Source of the DNA: Membranipora membranacea
Taxonomy: Eukaryota; Bryozoa; Gymnolaemata; Cheilostomatida; Membraniporidae
Assembly: GCA_914767715.1 (NCBI GenBank)
Contig: OU612075.1
Location: 9,610,001 to 9,674,000 of the forward strand
Length of the DNA: 64,000 bases
Reading direction: 5' to 3'
The first letter of the stretch is position 1; every line of letters begins with the position of its first letter. The notes under the pieces are model-generated. The model was not told where the DNA came from and did no database searches. It saw only the letters and a list, made by a program, of their open reading frames with translations. Positions 36,378 to 49,811 of this stretch are shown here, piece after piece. The position numbers were made by a program, and so were the translations under genes.

Positions 36378-37038
36378 GTAAGTTTTAAAAAAATGATGAC
36401 AGAAAGATTGAGAAAGAGATTGAAAATATTTACTGTGAGACTTGCCTAGGGCAAGTACAGTTCATCACTTTGACAATAAAAACTCAATGACACACTTTCT
36501 TAAATTTGTTGGGCTTTTGTCTTTGTTTATATCTTTGGATTTATCATGCATCATCTTGTATCTGTGGAAATGCTATACTTCTTTTTTTTGAAAAACATAT
36601 ATTGAATGATTGAGAAAAAGATCGAAAACATTTACAGTGAGACTTGCATAGGGCAAATACAGTTTTTTAAGGCGCGCATACATCACTACGCCAATTGATA
36701 ATTTTTTATCGTAAACCCCTATGATACTGATAGATCAAAATAAATAAATCATTCAATCAAAGACAATGATCAGTCACCTTCATGATAAATTTCCTAGAGG
36801 AGGGAAAAGTGATTATTTGCTACCTGAGGGTACCTAATGTTAGCTAGTAGTTTGCAAAAAGGCCAACTTTACTCCTGTGAATGCTCTATTCCTATAAAGA
36901 AGAACTTAGTACTATGTTAACTTTGAGAAGCAGCATCTCCTAGCCGATGCGGTGTTACAACATTCTCATCTGAGCAGAGCATTCACCTAAACAATAACTA
37001 TCCTCTCACTATTGTCTATTTTTATATTCACAGTAAAA

Positions 37039-37476
37039 ATGAAGATAATCGCCGCAACAGTTGCAGCACTCCTGATGGTAGCTGGATTCACCGAGGCACA
37101 AAAATGCCGTGGTCATATGTAAGTACAGTATTTACTGATATTCTTTATTGTAAAAGGTCTCTAAGACCAATTAAATTTTACGTTCATACTCATAATGAGT
37201 TTTTTTAATTGAATCAAGGAGTTGTAGACCTCCTTGATTGAATCTAAGTTGATTCACGAAATGATCAAAGATACTTTTGATTTCCACAACTAATACACAA
37301 GGTTAATAGGAAGTGCTTTGGTTAATTGAAAACTTTTTAGGCTTGATGTCAATGTCGATGTTTGTGTTGATGTTTGTGTTGATGCTGATGTTAAATTTCA
37401 TGTCTTTTTCAGGGACTGCAAATCACCTACAAAATGTAGCCCCAGAGGATATTGCAGAATGGAGTGGGGGAAGTAA
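37039..37476 (+). CDS. Secreted cysteine-rich amidated peptide precursor, copy G
   Basis: Exons 37039-37118 and 37413-37476; 47 residues, predicted protein identical to copy D (loops RGHMD, KSPTK, SPRGY; tail RMEWGK). Poly(A) signal 37511-37516. It is the unit-2 counterpart of D. Confidence 0.85.
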
Positions 37477-38851
37477 ATGATGCGACTTATATCATTGTAT
37501 TTTCTCAGATAATAAAAAACTTTCTTTGCAAAAGTTAAAAACCATTTTGTTTTTTATACCTCCTTACCAAAACCTAACGTCCATCAATTTGACAATAACC
37601 GTGATCGATTATCGTAATAACTCCAAACTCATCGCAGTGAGAAAGTAATTCAAATGGAAATAGAAATAAGTAGAGACTTTCATACATGTGGTGACACTGT
37701 CCACATGTTACAGATGATCACATGAAGTAATATGCCTGAAAACTAAAACCAAAATTACAAGAAGAACTCATGCAGATGAATACAAATAAGTTTGTCTACT
37801 CTTGAACAGAGAGGACATAACCCCTTTGAGTATGCCTTTCCATATCTTTTATTTTTTGAGGTAATAAAAGGGATATACCGTCACACCATGGCAACCTTTA
37901 GCAAGTAGAGCACAACTAACATACACATTTATCAGACTTTGGAGAGCAAAATATTGTATTTTAAGCAAGTTTTGACAATTTGTGATTTTTTTAAAACTAA
38001 TAATCGTTTCTTTTTCTTTCACTTTAAAAATGTGCAAAATAGTAGCCACAAATGAGGTTTTTTTGGTATTAAGGTATTCCCCTCCAATTATAAAATGGGG
38101 CCAAGTCACATGCTGGAATGAACTGCATTAGATAAAAAGAAACAAAATGCTAAAAAATGTTCACGTCAAAAACATATAAGTTCCACCGGAGCTTTATGGT
38201 TCAACCTCTAGGCATCATTTCTGCTATGTATGACGTTCTATCTTAGAAGGACAACATGGCTAGCTGATGATGACTGGTATGTTTCTCATCCAAAAATAGC
38301 AGGACAACTGATGTATCATTCATTATAACTAGGGGCTGGGAGGAGTTGCATATGTGGCAATGGTATGGGTAGAGGTACTGCCTAAGGTGGGCAAAAAATC
38401 TGTGTAATCCTACTGAGATAAATAAGAGAGTGAAGCTCACAGCTCCAAATATGAGAGGGAACATAAAAGTGCAAGTTTCACGAGCATCTGGGAAACACCA
38501 TACTGTGATCAATGGAATAAACATAAATATAGCCATATATTTTTACTAAAACGAATCAGAAGATTCCACCAATGGGTTTCTACTGCTCTGAATTCATTTG
38601 GCTTTTGGATTTGTCTTTTCCTCCTATACCAACAGAGCTTCACGAGATATTTGATCTAAAAGTATGACATTTTTAACAATGCACCGTATAATGTTACACA
38701 GTAGCTGACTATCTGCCCACATAAGCGTAAGCAGTGCAAAAAGAAATCCGGTTACATGCTAACCAATGAACGGAACGACCCTCTACGCAAATAAAATGTA
38801 TTAACAAGAGATCGCCGGTTGGTTTGGTCATAAATATACAATAAGGACTGG

Positions 38852-38915
38852 TATAAGAGTCAGGCCTCGGCCCTGCCAGTTAGCATTATCTGCATTTGAA
38901 GCTTACAGCATAAAG
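38852..38915 (+). promoter_or_regulatory. TATA box and 5' UTR of signal exon K4
   Basis: TATAAG at 38852-38857. Confidence 0.55.
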
Positions 38916-38958
38916 ATGAATTCTTTTTTCGCTGTTTTGCTCGCTGCAGGAATTTCAG
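38916..38958 (+). CDS. Orphan lectin-type signal-peptide exon K4
   Basis: 43 nt. Reads MNSFFAVLLAAGIS, a Val-to-Phe change relative to the other five; donor GTAAGT kept. Confidence 0.55.
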
Positions 38959-39403
38959 GTAAGTGAAATAGATTGTATATATAATAATAATATATAATTA
39001 TAATATATTCCGTTATTTTGTCAATCTATCTGATCTCTAGCTTTCTTAGCCTCCCATCTTATCTATAATATTTGGATCTGTAGATTGAGCTTTATTCCTC
39101 GCATTTATTGCGGTGGGCGTACAAAGTTTTCCCCAAATTAGAAGGCAGGGCCAGTACATAGCAGGAGTTACACCATCGTCGCCAACATCAATAGAAAATG
39201 CTGCCCTCATTTATTTATAGCCAAAATATAGTTCTAGGTTACAATAAGTCAACCCCAAAAAACCTTGACCTTCTTTGCATTATTATTTTGTATGGATGAG
39301 CCAGTTGAACCATCCATCCATACTTGTACTAATTAGACTTTTTTCTGCATCATTTACCCCCTTATGTCACATTTTTCATACTTTTCCAGGTTGTCTTTTC
39401 CCA

Positions 39404-39460
39404 GGGGGTAGAATAAAACACCAGGGAGAATATTTCACCCTGGTGTTTTATTCTACCCCC
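39404..39460. repeat. Perfect 23-bp palindrome, second copy
   Basis: Arms 39404-39426 and 39438-39460; unit-2 counterpart of 21397-21453. Confidence 0.9.
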
Positions 39461-41777
39461 TTGAAAATTGCTGTCTAGAAATTGACTTGAATAAGCATGG
39501 AATTTCTGAAATCAACTTGTATATTTCTTGTGTAATTCTGGGTGGAATAAGGATTGATTTTTCCGGTATTCAAATATCTAGGGTGAAAATCTCCAGGGTA
39601 TTAAAATATTTGAGATGTTTACCCGATGGTATTCAGACACCCAGAGACAATATATCATGATGTAAATCACCACAAGTATAGATGAGACATAGCTAGTAAT
39701 ATAGTAACCACATTTGCAGGGTATTGAATTATAATTCCAATGCAAATGTTTGATGGGGGATAGAGAGACTGAAAATAAATCGTTCATTCACCATTTAAAA
39801 ACCATCTGAGGAACTTAGACCAGATAAAAGTAGTGAAAGTACTTAAATAAGCCCTTTCTAACACCTAAGTGACAATGGGAGGCATAACATACCACGTTTG
39901 ACTGATGAAAACCGCCATTGATTACCAAATTATGAGGCAAATTTATGGCCATGTCTGCAGTGAAACTTTCCCTTCTCATATGAGTAGCAGAGGGCTTTGG
40001 AGTCCCAGGTAAAACTAGACTATAGTTTGAAACATGGACTATACCTGAGTGCTATCTATATCTCTCTGCTACTTAGTTTAGTTTCTTTTCAAGATGTTCA
40101 AACACTTTAGGAAATTTGCGGTAGAACCCATCTTCATAAATGGGATTTCACAGCTATGCTCTTGCTGATTGGACAGTTCATCAAAATTATTACAGCAACT
40201 CACGTTGTACTTCTTTTTGGCAGGAAGTCACTCGCTGCAGTCTCTGCTCTGATTGGCTGTGGTCATGAAAAACCTTTACTGATAAAGAGAGGACAATTAC
40301 CAGTGGAGACAAACAACAATTTGAAATGAGAGGCCGTTTCCCCTCCTTTTTCAAACTCTTTGTCCCACATGCAGTAAAAATGATCTCCTCTGCAGCTGCT
40401 CAATATATAGAGCGCAATGGTTCCCTGTACCTGTAGTCTATAGAGGATAACTCTCTCCGCAAAGAAGACTTTGACATAGCACGATCGCTTTTGCTGATTA
40501 AAGGGAATAGAGATCATATCACAATAATAAAGCCTCAAAGTTGAGGGTGTGTTTTTAACAGCTCATATTTGGTAACTGCAACAAACAAATCTCAAAAGAC
40601 TACACAACATGCATACACTCTCTTGTACAAGGCAAGGATCAAAGTTCTTTTTCATCTGATATGATGCTGGTGGATACCGATGGTGCAAATATGCAGCCAA
40701 AGCGGAGAAACTTTGACATCAAGTTGTGCTTTAAGCAAGGTTTGAACTTTCTTCCAGGTTGTTTTTCGCTATGTAGAAACCTTGCACAAGCTGATTCTGA
40801 ACCCTGGCTTTAAATATTCGCTGCTTGAGTTGCATATTTGCACCATTGGTATCGACCAGCACCAAATTCCACAAAGACATCAAAGCTTCAGAAAAACGGA
40901 TGCTGTGAAATTCAGGTATTTTATAATGAATTTTCATGTGATTACCAATTCTGTTAACAGGATATGAAGCAACACATCCTGTATCTCAACTGAAAAGTTT
41001 CCACGACCGATTTTTGTTATTTAGTGAAAATAAACGATTGATGTAAAGGTTTTTGCGCCAACACCTTTACACTGGCAACACCTCAGAATCAAAATACTTC
41101 CAATGGGTGGCCCAAAATCCAGATTTTAACTCCACTACATTGGGGGATGTGTTGCATAGTCTCTCAATCATTTAAAATCATCAGTATCTGTTTTGTGAGC
41201 TAGCACAGAAGCAGCAATTTTTATCAATAGATTCTGGAAGCCAGAAAACCAGCACTTATTTATCTTTCTCTGTACCGCTGGAGACAATTTTAGAAAAAGA
41301 AATTGTTTTTAAACTTGCCTCAGTTTCTCTGTTTTTGCACTCGCATTTGACAAGCATTGTCTAGGGAGTCAGGAGTGGTCTCCAGGTGAAAAATTTACAC
41401 TCGTGATCTGGTAGGTTCACGTGCAGTTCTCGGCACCGAAGGTCATTCCTGATTTGGTACTGGTATGCTATTCATCCTTGCCAGGTCCTAACTGAACGAA
41501 ACTAAAATAACGGAGGTCCAAAATTTCTTTAAACATCCCATATGCAGTAAAAAAGATCTTCAGAATAAAGAGCGCAATGGGTCCCAGTACCTGTACTCTA
41601 AAGAGGATAACTCTCTCCGCATAGAAGACTTTGACATAGCTTGATTACCTTTGCTGAGTAAGGAACAGGAGATCATATCACAATAATAAAACCTTAATGC
41701 TGACGGTGTGTTTTTAGCAGCTCATATCTGTAACTGCAACAAACAAATCCCAAAAGACCACAAAAAGATCATACACT

Positions 41778-42256
41778 TATTATTTCTTAGAGTCTTGGTG
41801 CAGCAAATCATTAAGTATGTAACCTGGTATGTTCTACTTACTTCAGAAACCCTTTCATCTTCTCACAGCTAGCAGTAGAGGGATGGCCAACCTCTAATTT
41901 GATGTGAACATCATTCTTCTTGGTTGGATTTTTACCTACAACCAAGGAATACTCCTTGCTACAACTGCCAGAAATACAAATCAAACATTTAACATCCAGC
42001 ATACATCCACTCATACCTGATTCCTTTCTCATTTGGTTATACAACAATCTCTGTTTGTTTAGGTTTGGACCCCAACTGCTTATTTATTTGGTTAGAAGGT
42101 GTGCTGCGTTCGAATATGGTAATATGATTATAATATATAGAGCCGGCATCAACTGGCAACGACAAGATAAATTGTGTGTTTTGAAATTTTAGGCAACCGG
42201 TATTCCCTTACAGTTGCTAAACAATTTTTGCCGCACTATGACTCTAAGAAATAATA
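41778..42256. mobile_element. Central inverted-repeat element of P2b, full form
   Basis: Retains the undeleted Cys exon, 41838-41964 on the minus strand. Confidence 0.5.
41838..41964 (-). other. Candidate two-cysteine exon, second intact copy
   Basis: Same reading as at 23831-23957 over the exon; upstream codons differ by Ile to Met. Function unknown. Confidence 0.35.
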
Positions 42257-43164
42257 GATATATTTAAGAGCTACAGAAGGGATCATTTTTATTGCATATG
42301 GGATGAGTAAACAGACAGTGGACCTCCCGTATTTAAATCCTGCTTCGCAAGGACCTGCTGAGGATGAATGGCAGGCCAGTACCAAATCAAGAATGACCGT
42401 CGGTGCCGAGAATTGTATTTGGACCTAACAGAACACGAGTCTGCTCCCTAATCTTTGGACCACTCCTGACTCCCTAGATAATGCTTATCAATTGCGAGTG
42501 TTAAAAGCAGAGAAACAGAGGCAAGACACGAAACCGTGTCTTTTTTGGAAATTGTCTCCAGCATAATCTACTGAGAAAAAGAAATAATTATGTGCTTGTT
42601 TTTGGCTTCCGAAATCTGTTGATATAAATTACTGCTTCTGGGCTTCTGGGAGTTTAAAATCTGGATTTTGGACCACCCAGTGGAAGTATTTTGATTCTGA
42701 GGTGTTGCTAGTGTAAAGGTGTTGGCACAAAAACCTTTACATCAAGTGCTCGATTTCAAGCAATAACAAAGCTCGGTCAGTGAAATCTTCCAGTAAAGTG
42801 ACAGGATGTGTTTCTCTACATCCTGTTAACAGAATCGGTAATCACATGACGATTCACCATGAAATACCTGAATTTCACAGCATCCGTTTGTCTGAAGCCT
42901 TGATATCTATGAGGAATTCGGTGCTGGTCGATACCAACGGTGCAAATATGCATCTCAAGCAGCGAATCTTTAACACCAGGGTTCAGAATCAGCTTGTGCA
43001 AGGTTTCAACATAGCTTGAATAATCTTAAACCTTGCATTAGCACAACCTGATGTCAAATTATCTCCGCTTGGCTGCATATTTGCCCCACCGGTATCCGCC
43101 AGCATTGCATTAGATGAAAATGAACTTTGATCCTTGCCACGTACAAGAGATCTCGCTGATTAAC

Positions 43165-43247
43165 TATAAAAACAGCAGGTCTTGTAACAAGTACTCACAG
43201 AGAAGAAGCACACAGTTAAGATTACAACAAGTCTCAAACACTCACTG
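43165..43247 (+). promoter_or_regulatory. TATA box and noncoding first exon of copy H
   Basis: TATAAAAA at 43165-43172; exon end 43247 before GTGAGT. Confidence 0.65.
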
Positions 43248-43878
43248 GTGAGTTTTAAAAAAAAGATGACAGAAAGATTGAGAAAGAGATTGAAAATATT
43301 TACTGTGAGACTTGCCTAGGGCAAGTACAGTTCATCACATTGACAATAAAAACTCAATGACACACTTTCTTAAATTTGTTGGGCTTTTGTCTTTGTTTAT
43401 ATCTTTGGATTTATCATGCATCATTTTGTATCTGTGGAAATCCTATACTTCCTTTTTTTTGAAAAACATATAGTGAATGATGGAGAAAAAGATCAAAAAC
43501 ATTTACAGTGAGACTTGCATAGGGCAAATACAGTTTTTTAAGGCGCGCATACATCACTTCGCCAATTAATACTTTTTTATCGTAAACCCCTATGATACTG
43601 ATAGATCAAAATTAATAAATTATTCAATCAAAGACAATGATCAGTCACCTTCATGATAAATTTCCTAGAGGAGGGAAAAGTGATTATTTGCTACCTGAGG
43701 GTACCTAATGTTAGCTAGTAGTTTGCAAAAAGGCCAACTTTACTCCTGTGAATGCTCTATTCCTATAAAGAAGAACTTTGAGAATGATGCGGTGTTACAA
43801 CATTCTCATCTGAGTAGAGCATTCACCTAAACAATAACTATCCTCTCACTATTGTCTATTTTTATATTCACAGTAAAA

Positions 43879-44290
43879 ATGAAGATAATCGCCGCAACAG
43901 TTGCAGTACTCCTGATGGTAGCTGGATTCACCGAGGCACAAAAATGCTATGGTCATAAGTAAGTACAGTATTTACTGATATCCTTTATTGTAAAAGGTCT
44001 CTAAGACCACTTAAATTTTACGTTCATACTAATAATGATTTTTTTTAATTGAATCTAAGTTGATTCACGAAATGATTGAAGATACTTTTGATTTCCACAA
44101 CTGATACACAAGGTTAATAGGAAGTGCTTTGGTTAATTGAAAACTTGTTTGGCTTGATTTCGATGTCGATGTTTGTGTTGATGTTTGTGTTGATGTTGTT
44201 GTTGATGTTATATTTGATGTCTTTTTCAGGGACTGCCAATTACCTAGAAGATGTAGCCCCAGAGGATATTGCAGCATGGAGGGGAAGTAA
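43879..44290 (+). CDS. Secreted cysteine-rich amidated peptide precursor, copy H
   Basis: Exons 43879-43958 and 44230-44290; 46 residues. Same as copy E (loops YGHKD, QLPRR, SPRGY; tail SMEGK) except that the mature part starts QKC rather than QQC. Poly(A) signal 44325-44330. Confidence 0.85.
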
Positions 44291-45727
44291 ATGATGCAAC
44301 TTATATTATTGTATTTTCTCAGACAATAAAAAACTTTCTTTGCAAAAGTTAAAAACCATTTTGTTTTTCATACCTTCGTACCAAAACATGACGTCCATCA
44401 ATTTGACAAAAACAGTGATCAATTATCGTAATAACTCCAAACTCATCGCTGTGAGAAAGTACTTCAAATGGATATAGAAATAAGTGGAGACTTTCATACA
44501 TGTGGTGACACTGTCTACATGTTACAGATGATCACATGAAGTAATACGCCCGAAAACTCACACCAAAATTACAAGAAGAACTCATGCAGAGGAATACAAA
44601 TAAGATTGTCTACTCTTGAACAGAGAGAACATAACCCCTTTAAGTATGCCTTATCATATCTTTTATTTTTTGAGATTATCAAAGGGATATACCGTCACAC
44701 CGTGTCAACTATTGGCAAATAGAGCTCAACTAACATACACATTTATCAGACTTTGGAGAGCAAAATATTGTATTTTAAGCAAGTTTTGACAATTTGTGTA
44801 TTTTTTTAAACTAATAATTGTTTCTTTTTCTTTCACTTTAAAAATGTGTAAAATAGTAGCCACAAATTAGTTTGTTTTGGTATTTTGGTATTAAGGTATT
44901 CCTCTTCAATTATAATATGGGGACAAGTCACATGCTGGAATGAACTCCATTAGATAAAACGAAACAAAATGCTAACAAATGTTCACGTCAAAAACATATA
45001 CGGAAGTTAAACAATTCAAAATGTGTCAACTAATATAGAAAAATAAGTTCCACCGGAGCTCTCTGGTTCAACCTCTAAGCATCATTTCTGCTATGTATGA
45101 CGTTCTACCTTAGAAGGACAACATGGCTAGCTGATGATGACTGGTATGTTTCTCATCCGAAAATAGCAGGACAACTGATGTATCATTCATTATAACTAGG
45201 GGCTGGGAGGAGTTGCATATGTGGCAATGGTATGGGTAGAGGTACTGCCTAAGGTGGGCAAAAAATCTGTGTAACCCCACTGAGATAAATAAGAGAGTGG
45301 AGCTCACATGTCAACAGCTCCAAATATGAAAGGAAACATAAAAGTGCAAGTTTCATGAGCATCTGGGAAACACCATACTGTGATCAATGGAATAAACATA
45401 AATATGGCCATATATATTTTACTAAAACGAATCAGAAGATTCCACCAATGGGTTTCTACTGCTCTGAATTCATTTGGGTTTTGGAGTTGTCTTTTCCTCC
45501 TATACCAACAGAGCTTCACGAGATATTTGATCTAAAAGTATGACATTTTTAACAATGCACCGTATAATGTTACACAGTAGCTGATTATCTGCCCACATAA
45601 GCGTGAGCAGTGCAAAAAGAAATCCGGTTACATGCTAACCAATGAACGGAACGACCCTCTACGTAAATAAAATGTATTAACAAGAGATCGCTGGTTGGTT
45701 TGGTCATAAATATACAATAAGGAGTGG

Positions 45728-45791
45728 TATAAGAGTCAGGCCTCGGCCCTGCCAGTTAGCATTATCTGCATTTGAAGCTTACAGCATAAAG
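45728..45791 (+). promoter_or_regulatory. TATA box and 5' UTR of signal exon K5
   Basis: TATAAG at 45728-45733. Confidence 0.55.
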
Positions 45792-45834
45792 ATGAATTCT
45801 TTTGTCGCTGTTTTGCTCGCTGCAGGACTTTCAG
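45792..45834 (+). CDS. Orphan lectin-type signal-peptide exon K5
   Basis: 43 nt, MNSFVAVLLAAGLS plus one base (same residues as K1), GTAAGT donor. Confidence 0.55.
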
Positions 45835-48816
45835 GTAAGTGAAATAGATTTTATATATAATAATAATATATAATTATAATATATTCTGTTATTTTGTCAA
45901 TCTATCTGATCTCTAGCTTTCTTAGCCTCCCATCTTATCTATAATATTTGGATCTGTAGATTGAGCTTTATTCCTCGCATTTATTGCGGTGGGCGTACAA
46001 AGTTTTCCCCAAATAAGAAGGCAGGGCCAGTACATAGCAGGAGTTACACCATCGTCGCCAACATCAATAGAAAATGCTGCCCTCATTTATTTATAGCCAA
46101 AATATAGTTCTAGGTTACAATAAGTCAACCCAAAAAAAAAAGAAATTTGACCTTCTTTGCATTATTATTTTGTATGGATGAGCCAGTTGAACCATCCATC
46201 CATACTTGTACTAATTAGACTTTTTTCTGCATCATTTACCCCCTTATGTCATACTTTTCATACTTTTCCAGGTTGTCTTTTCCCAGGGTGAAATATTCTC
46301 CCTGGTGTTTTATTCTACCTCCTTGAAAATTGCTGTCTAGAAATTGACTTTAATAAGCATGGAATTTCTGAAATCAACTTGTGTATTTCTTGTGTAATTC
46401 TTGGTGGAATAAGGATTGATTTTTCCGGTATTCAAATATCTAGGGTGAAAATCTCCAGGGTGTAATCAACCCAATTATCTCAATTTGAAATCATAAAATC
46501 CGGGGTCATTTACTACCCCTAGAAAACCGTCCCAATCGCCGCGCGGAAATTACCCAGAGAAAACTGAAAAAGCCAAGGAAAAACCAAGAATACACCATGG
46601 AAAATTTCTTAAATATTCCAGTATTTTTCCGGGTTGCAGACATGCATAGTGGCAGACATCAGCTACCACCACTTTTTGAGCTTCAGTGAAATTAAAGTTT
46701 ATATAAAGACTCTTATAGCGGGTCAGTTTCTAGACTGGGCTTCAGTCCAACAACAACAAACCGAACCCAATCAGCCAATCAAAACCAAAGCGCAAGCACA
46801 TTTGAGATAATTGGGTTTTTATAGATCCAGAGTTCTGTCAGTGATCTCGTACGCAGCACCAAGTTGGTTCCCATACTTATCAAAAGGGGACAAAGAGATT
46901 CTTGAATGACTACAGAAGTTATGTCTCAGGGTTATTTTGCCATGGTTAGAACATTATGATGAGCGTCTTGTAGCATTAAATTTAACAGAACTAAGTGTTT
47001 TTCTGGACATATGCTGCCTAAAGTATGTCAATAATGTGAGAAAGAACACCAGCCATCCAAATCACCATCATATACATCACCTAGCAACAAATGACAGGCA
47101 CCATCATAAAACCACGACCCTCCCTAAATCCAATACTGCTCTTTGCAGAAAAAGCCTTTTTTATAAATACTCATAAATACGTCAATGTCTTCTTATTGCT
47201 TCTTTTGTTTTTTTGTTTTTTTCACATGGTCTTATTTGCTTCATGCATTGATCGGTGGTTAATAAAAGTTCATAATATATTCAGAAATGCACAATAGTGA
47301 TACATGAGTAGATAACACCACAGAAGCAATATCCAAAACAACCAATAACACAGACAAGGCTCCATTGTTGAAACGTATGTGTAATAAACAGAATTTGCCT
47401 TCCGTTTTCCCGAAAGACTCGGCCATTGCCCTCGAGAGAATAACAAGCAAGCTAACTCTGAAGATTACGAATACCTAGCACTCTGAAATTCTACCAGCGA
47501 TTAGAGTTCCATGTGAAGTGATTGATGCGCTGTTGCAAATTTAAACCCAAAGCATGCTATAATTTTTATAAATCCAGGCAAGTAAGTTATATTGAAAGTG
47601 GTTGGGCATTACAAATTTGATAAGGAATTTATGTTTTATACAGCTAAATTATTTGGAATTAGCATGTTGTTAAGATTTACTGCAGCAAAAACTTCAAAGT
47701 TTAAAACCCAGACAGGGCGAAGATCAGACTCAATTGCTTGTGCTTATGAACATAGTTAATTAATACTAAACTTTTAGGTCAAGAGTTTGGAAATTAGCAA
47801 AGTTAGAACTCAATTTATTTACTTAAGACTTGCAAAAACTAGAGTTGACTCTCATTTTTGAAATAATGAAAAAGGAAAAATATAAGTCAAAAATATAGAA
47901 CAAATACCAAAAATTAGTCAGCTAACATACCTGTGCTGGTTTGTGGCTCAGGGTGAACTGCTTTAACATGTTTTACCAATCCAGCTTTTATACCAGAAAA
48001 ATATTCTCGAATAATCGAAAATCTGCTTTAAAACACGTGTTGTGCGGAGAAAAATTGCAAGCGGATTTTATTCGAGCTGAGAAAATGCAAGGTACCACTA
48101 GGTGCAGATGGTCAAGTAAATCCATAAAGTTATTAATTAGTATTATGAAACATGATGATTCGGACATTAAGTTAAACCATACAGATGACCGCCCTGTTGA
48201 CCAGAAAGGCGTATTAATTATAATTATGCAGCAGATTTATTTTGCACCGGACAGAGAAAGGTAATCCTCTCGGAAAACCCACAAGTAAGGGCATTTATGG
48301 GGTGTGGAAATGGTTTTTTTTTTTGACAAATGGGCTTGACAATTGGTAAAAACAAGAACAAAAACAAGAGCTAGCGAGGAGCAAAGGGTGAAATTTAGGT
48401 CACAGAAAAACTTGGAAAAATTAGCTTGGGGTGAAAATTGTTTCAAATGAATTTTGCTGTCCATGATGTTTACAGTTATGTTTCCATGTGAAATTATTTG
48501 CTATGCTGCAGAGGTTAGGCAGTACCCAGATGGAGAGCGGACAACTCCAACTAAAGGCTCAAATTCGAGCTCAAAAGTTTGTTTTATTGTTTTCCTATTC
48601 TCTCTCATTTTGATGATTAATATAGAAGTCTTTGTTTTCTTCTATTTGAATGCTTTTCTATTTTATACTCGCTCACCTGCCTGAGAATGGAAACGTGAAT
48701 ACACTTTCACGGCTTTTGTTAAATAAGTTGATGCTATGAAGAACAAAATGCGTTTATCTTTTGCAAAGAAGGTTTTTTATTGTCTGTGAAAAAACAATAA
48801 TAAATAAGTCACATTC

Positions 48817-49220
48817 TCACTTTCCTGGTACTCTGCAATATCCTCTGGGGCTACACATTTGAGGTGCTGTGCAGTGGCTGAAAAGAACATCAAATGAGAT
48901 GGAATTATACAGACATGGAAGAGCTGCGCCAAAATTCATGCGTGCGAATACTAAAGTTTTTAATCAACCGAAGCACATCCTATTTACCTTGTGAATCTGT
49001 TATGGAAATCAAAAGAAGCTTCAATCATTTCGTGAATCAATTCAAATTCAATTAAAAAAATCATCATTAGTACCAATGTAAAATTTAATTGGTCCTAGAA
49101 GCCGTTTACAATAAAGAATGTCAGTAAATAATGGACTTACTGATGGCCATCGCACTTTTTTGCCTCGGTGAATCCGGCTGCCATCAGGAGTACTGCAACT
49201 GTTGCGGCAATTATCTTCAT
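48817..49220 (-). CDS. Secreted cysteine-rich amidated peptide precursor, copy I
   Basis: Signal exon 49141-49220, mature exon 48817-48877. Predicted protein identical to copy F (DGHHH, TAPQM, SPRGY, RVPGK). Poly(A) signal 48776-48781. Confidence 0.85.
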
Positions 49221-49726
49221 TTTTACTGTGAATATAAAAACAGACAACAGCATCATGATAGTTATCGTTTACATGACTACCCTGCTCAGATGAAAATGTT
49301 GTAACACCACATCGACTAGCAGGAGTTTAACATAGTACTTAGTTCTACCTTAGAGGAATAGAGGAATACAGCATTCACAGGAGTAAAGTTGGCCTTTTTG
49401 CCCATTTGTTATAGTGGACATTGATGCTAGCTCACATTGAGTCAACCCAGAACTTGCAGAACTAAACAGTAGTTACTACTCATCACTCAACTAAGCAATT
49501 CACCATGGAGAAGACTGATAATTGTTTTGACCAATGATTTGATCGATCAATTGATTGATTGATTGATTTAATTCTGTCGCTAACATATAAGCCTGAGTTT
49601 AGTGCAGTGTGTCAATAAGTTTTCATGTGCATTAAAAACTGTCTTTGCCCTAGGCAAGTCTCACTGTTAATGTTTTCGATCTTTTTCTCAATCGTACGCT
49701 ATTATGTTTTTCACAAATCAACTTAC

Positions 49727-49811
49727 CAGTGAGTGTGAGATACTTGTTGTAGACTTTACTTTGTGTTTCTTCTTCTCTGTGAGTACTTGTTACAGGACCT
49801 GCTGTTTTATA
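49727..49811 (-). promoter_or_regulatory. TATA box and noncoding first exon of copy I
   Basis: TATAAAA on the minus strand (49805-49811); exon end 49727 before GTAAGT. Confidence 0.65.

Larger units (their letters stand above)
31620..36380. repeat. Palindrome P1b
   Basis: Counterpart of P1a. Sub-repeat motifs fall near 32080, 33130 and 34245; the first sub-repeat has lost the left arm of its long hairpin. The right arm also lacks about 90 bp near 36017 relative to 17900-17990. Confidence 0.7.
40360..43250. repeat. Palindrome P2b
   Basis: Counterpart of P2a with the same arm structure; the arms lead into the promoter of gene H. Confidence 0.7.
28202..46257. repeat. Higher-order repeat unit 2 (18,056 bp)
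   Basis: Same order as unit 1: gene F (-), palindrome P1b, gene G (+), K4, spacer, P2b, gene H (+), K5. Visible differences from unit 1 include a ~210-bp deletion near 32805, a ~50-bp deletion near 33770, and about 220 bp at 31770-32020 that unit 1 lacks at 13645. Confidence 0.9.
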
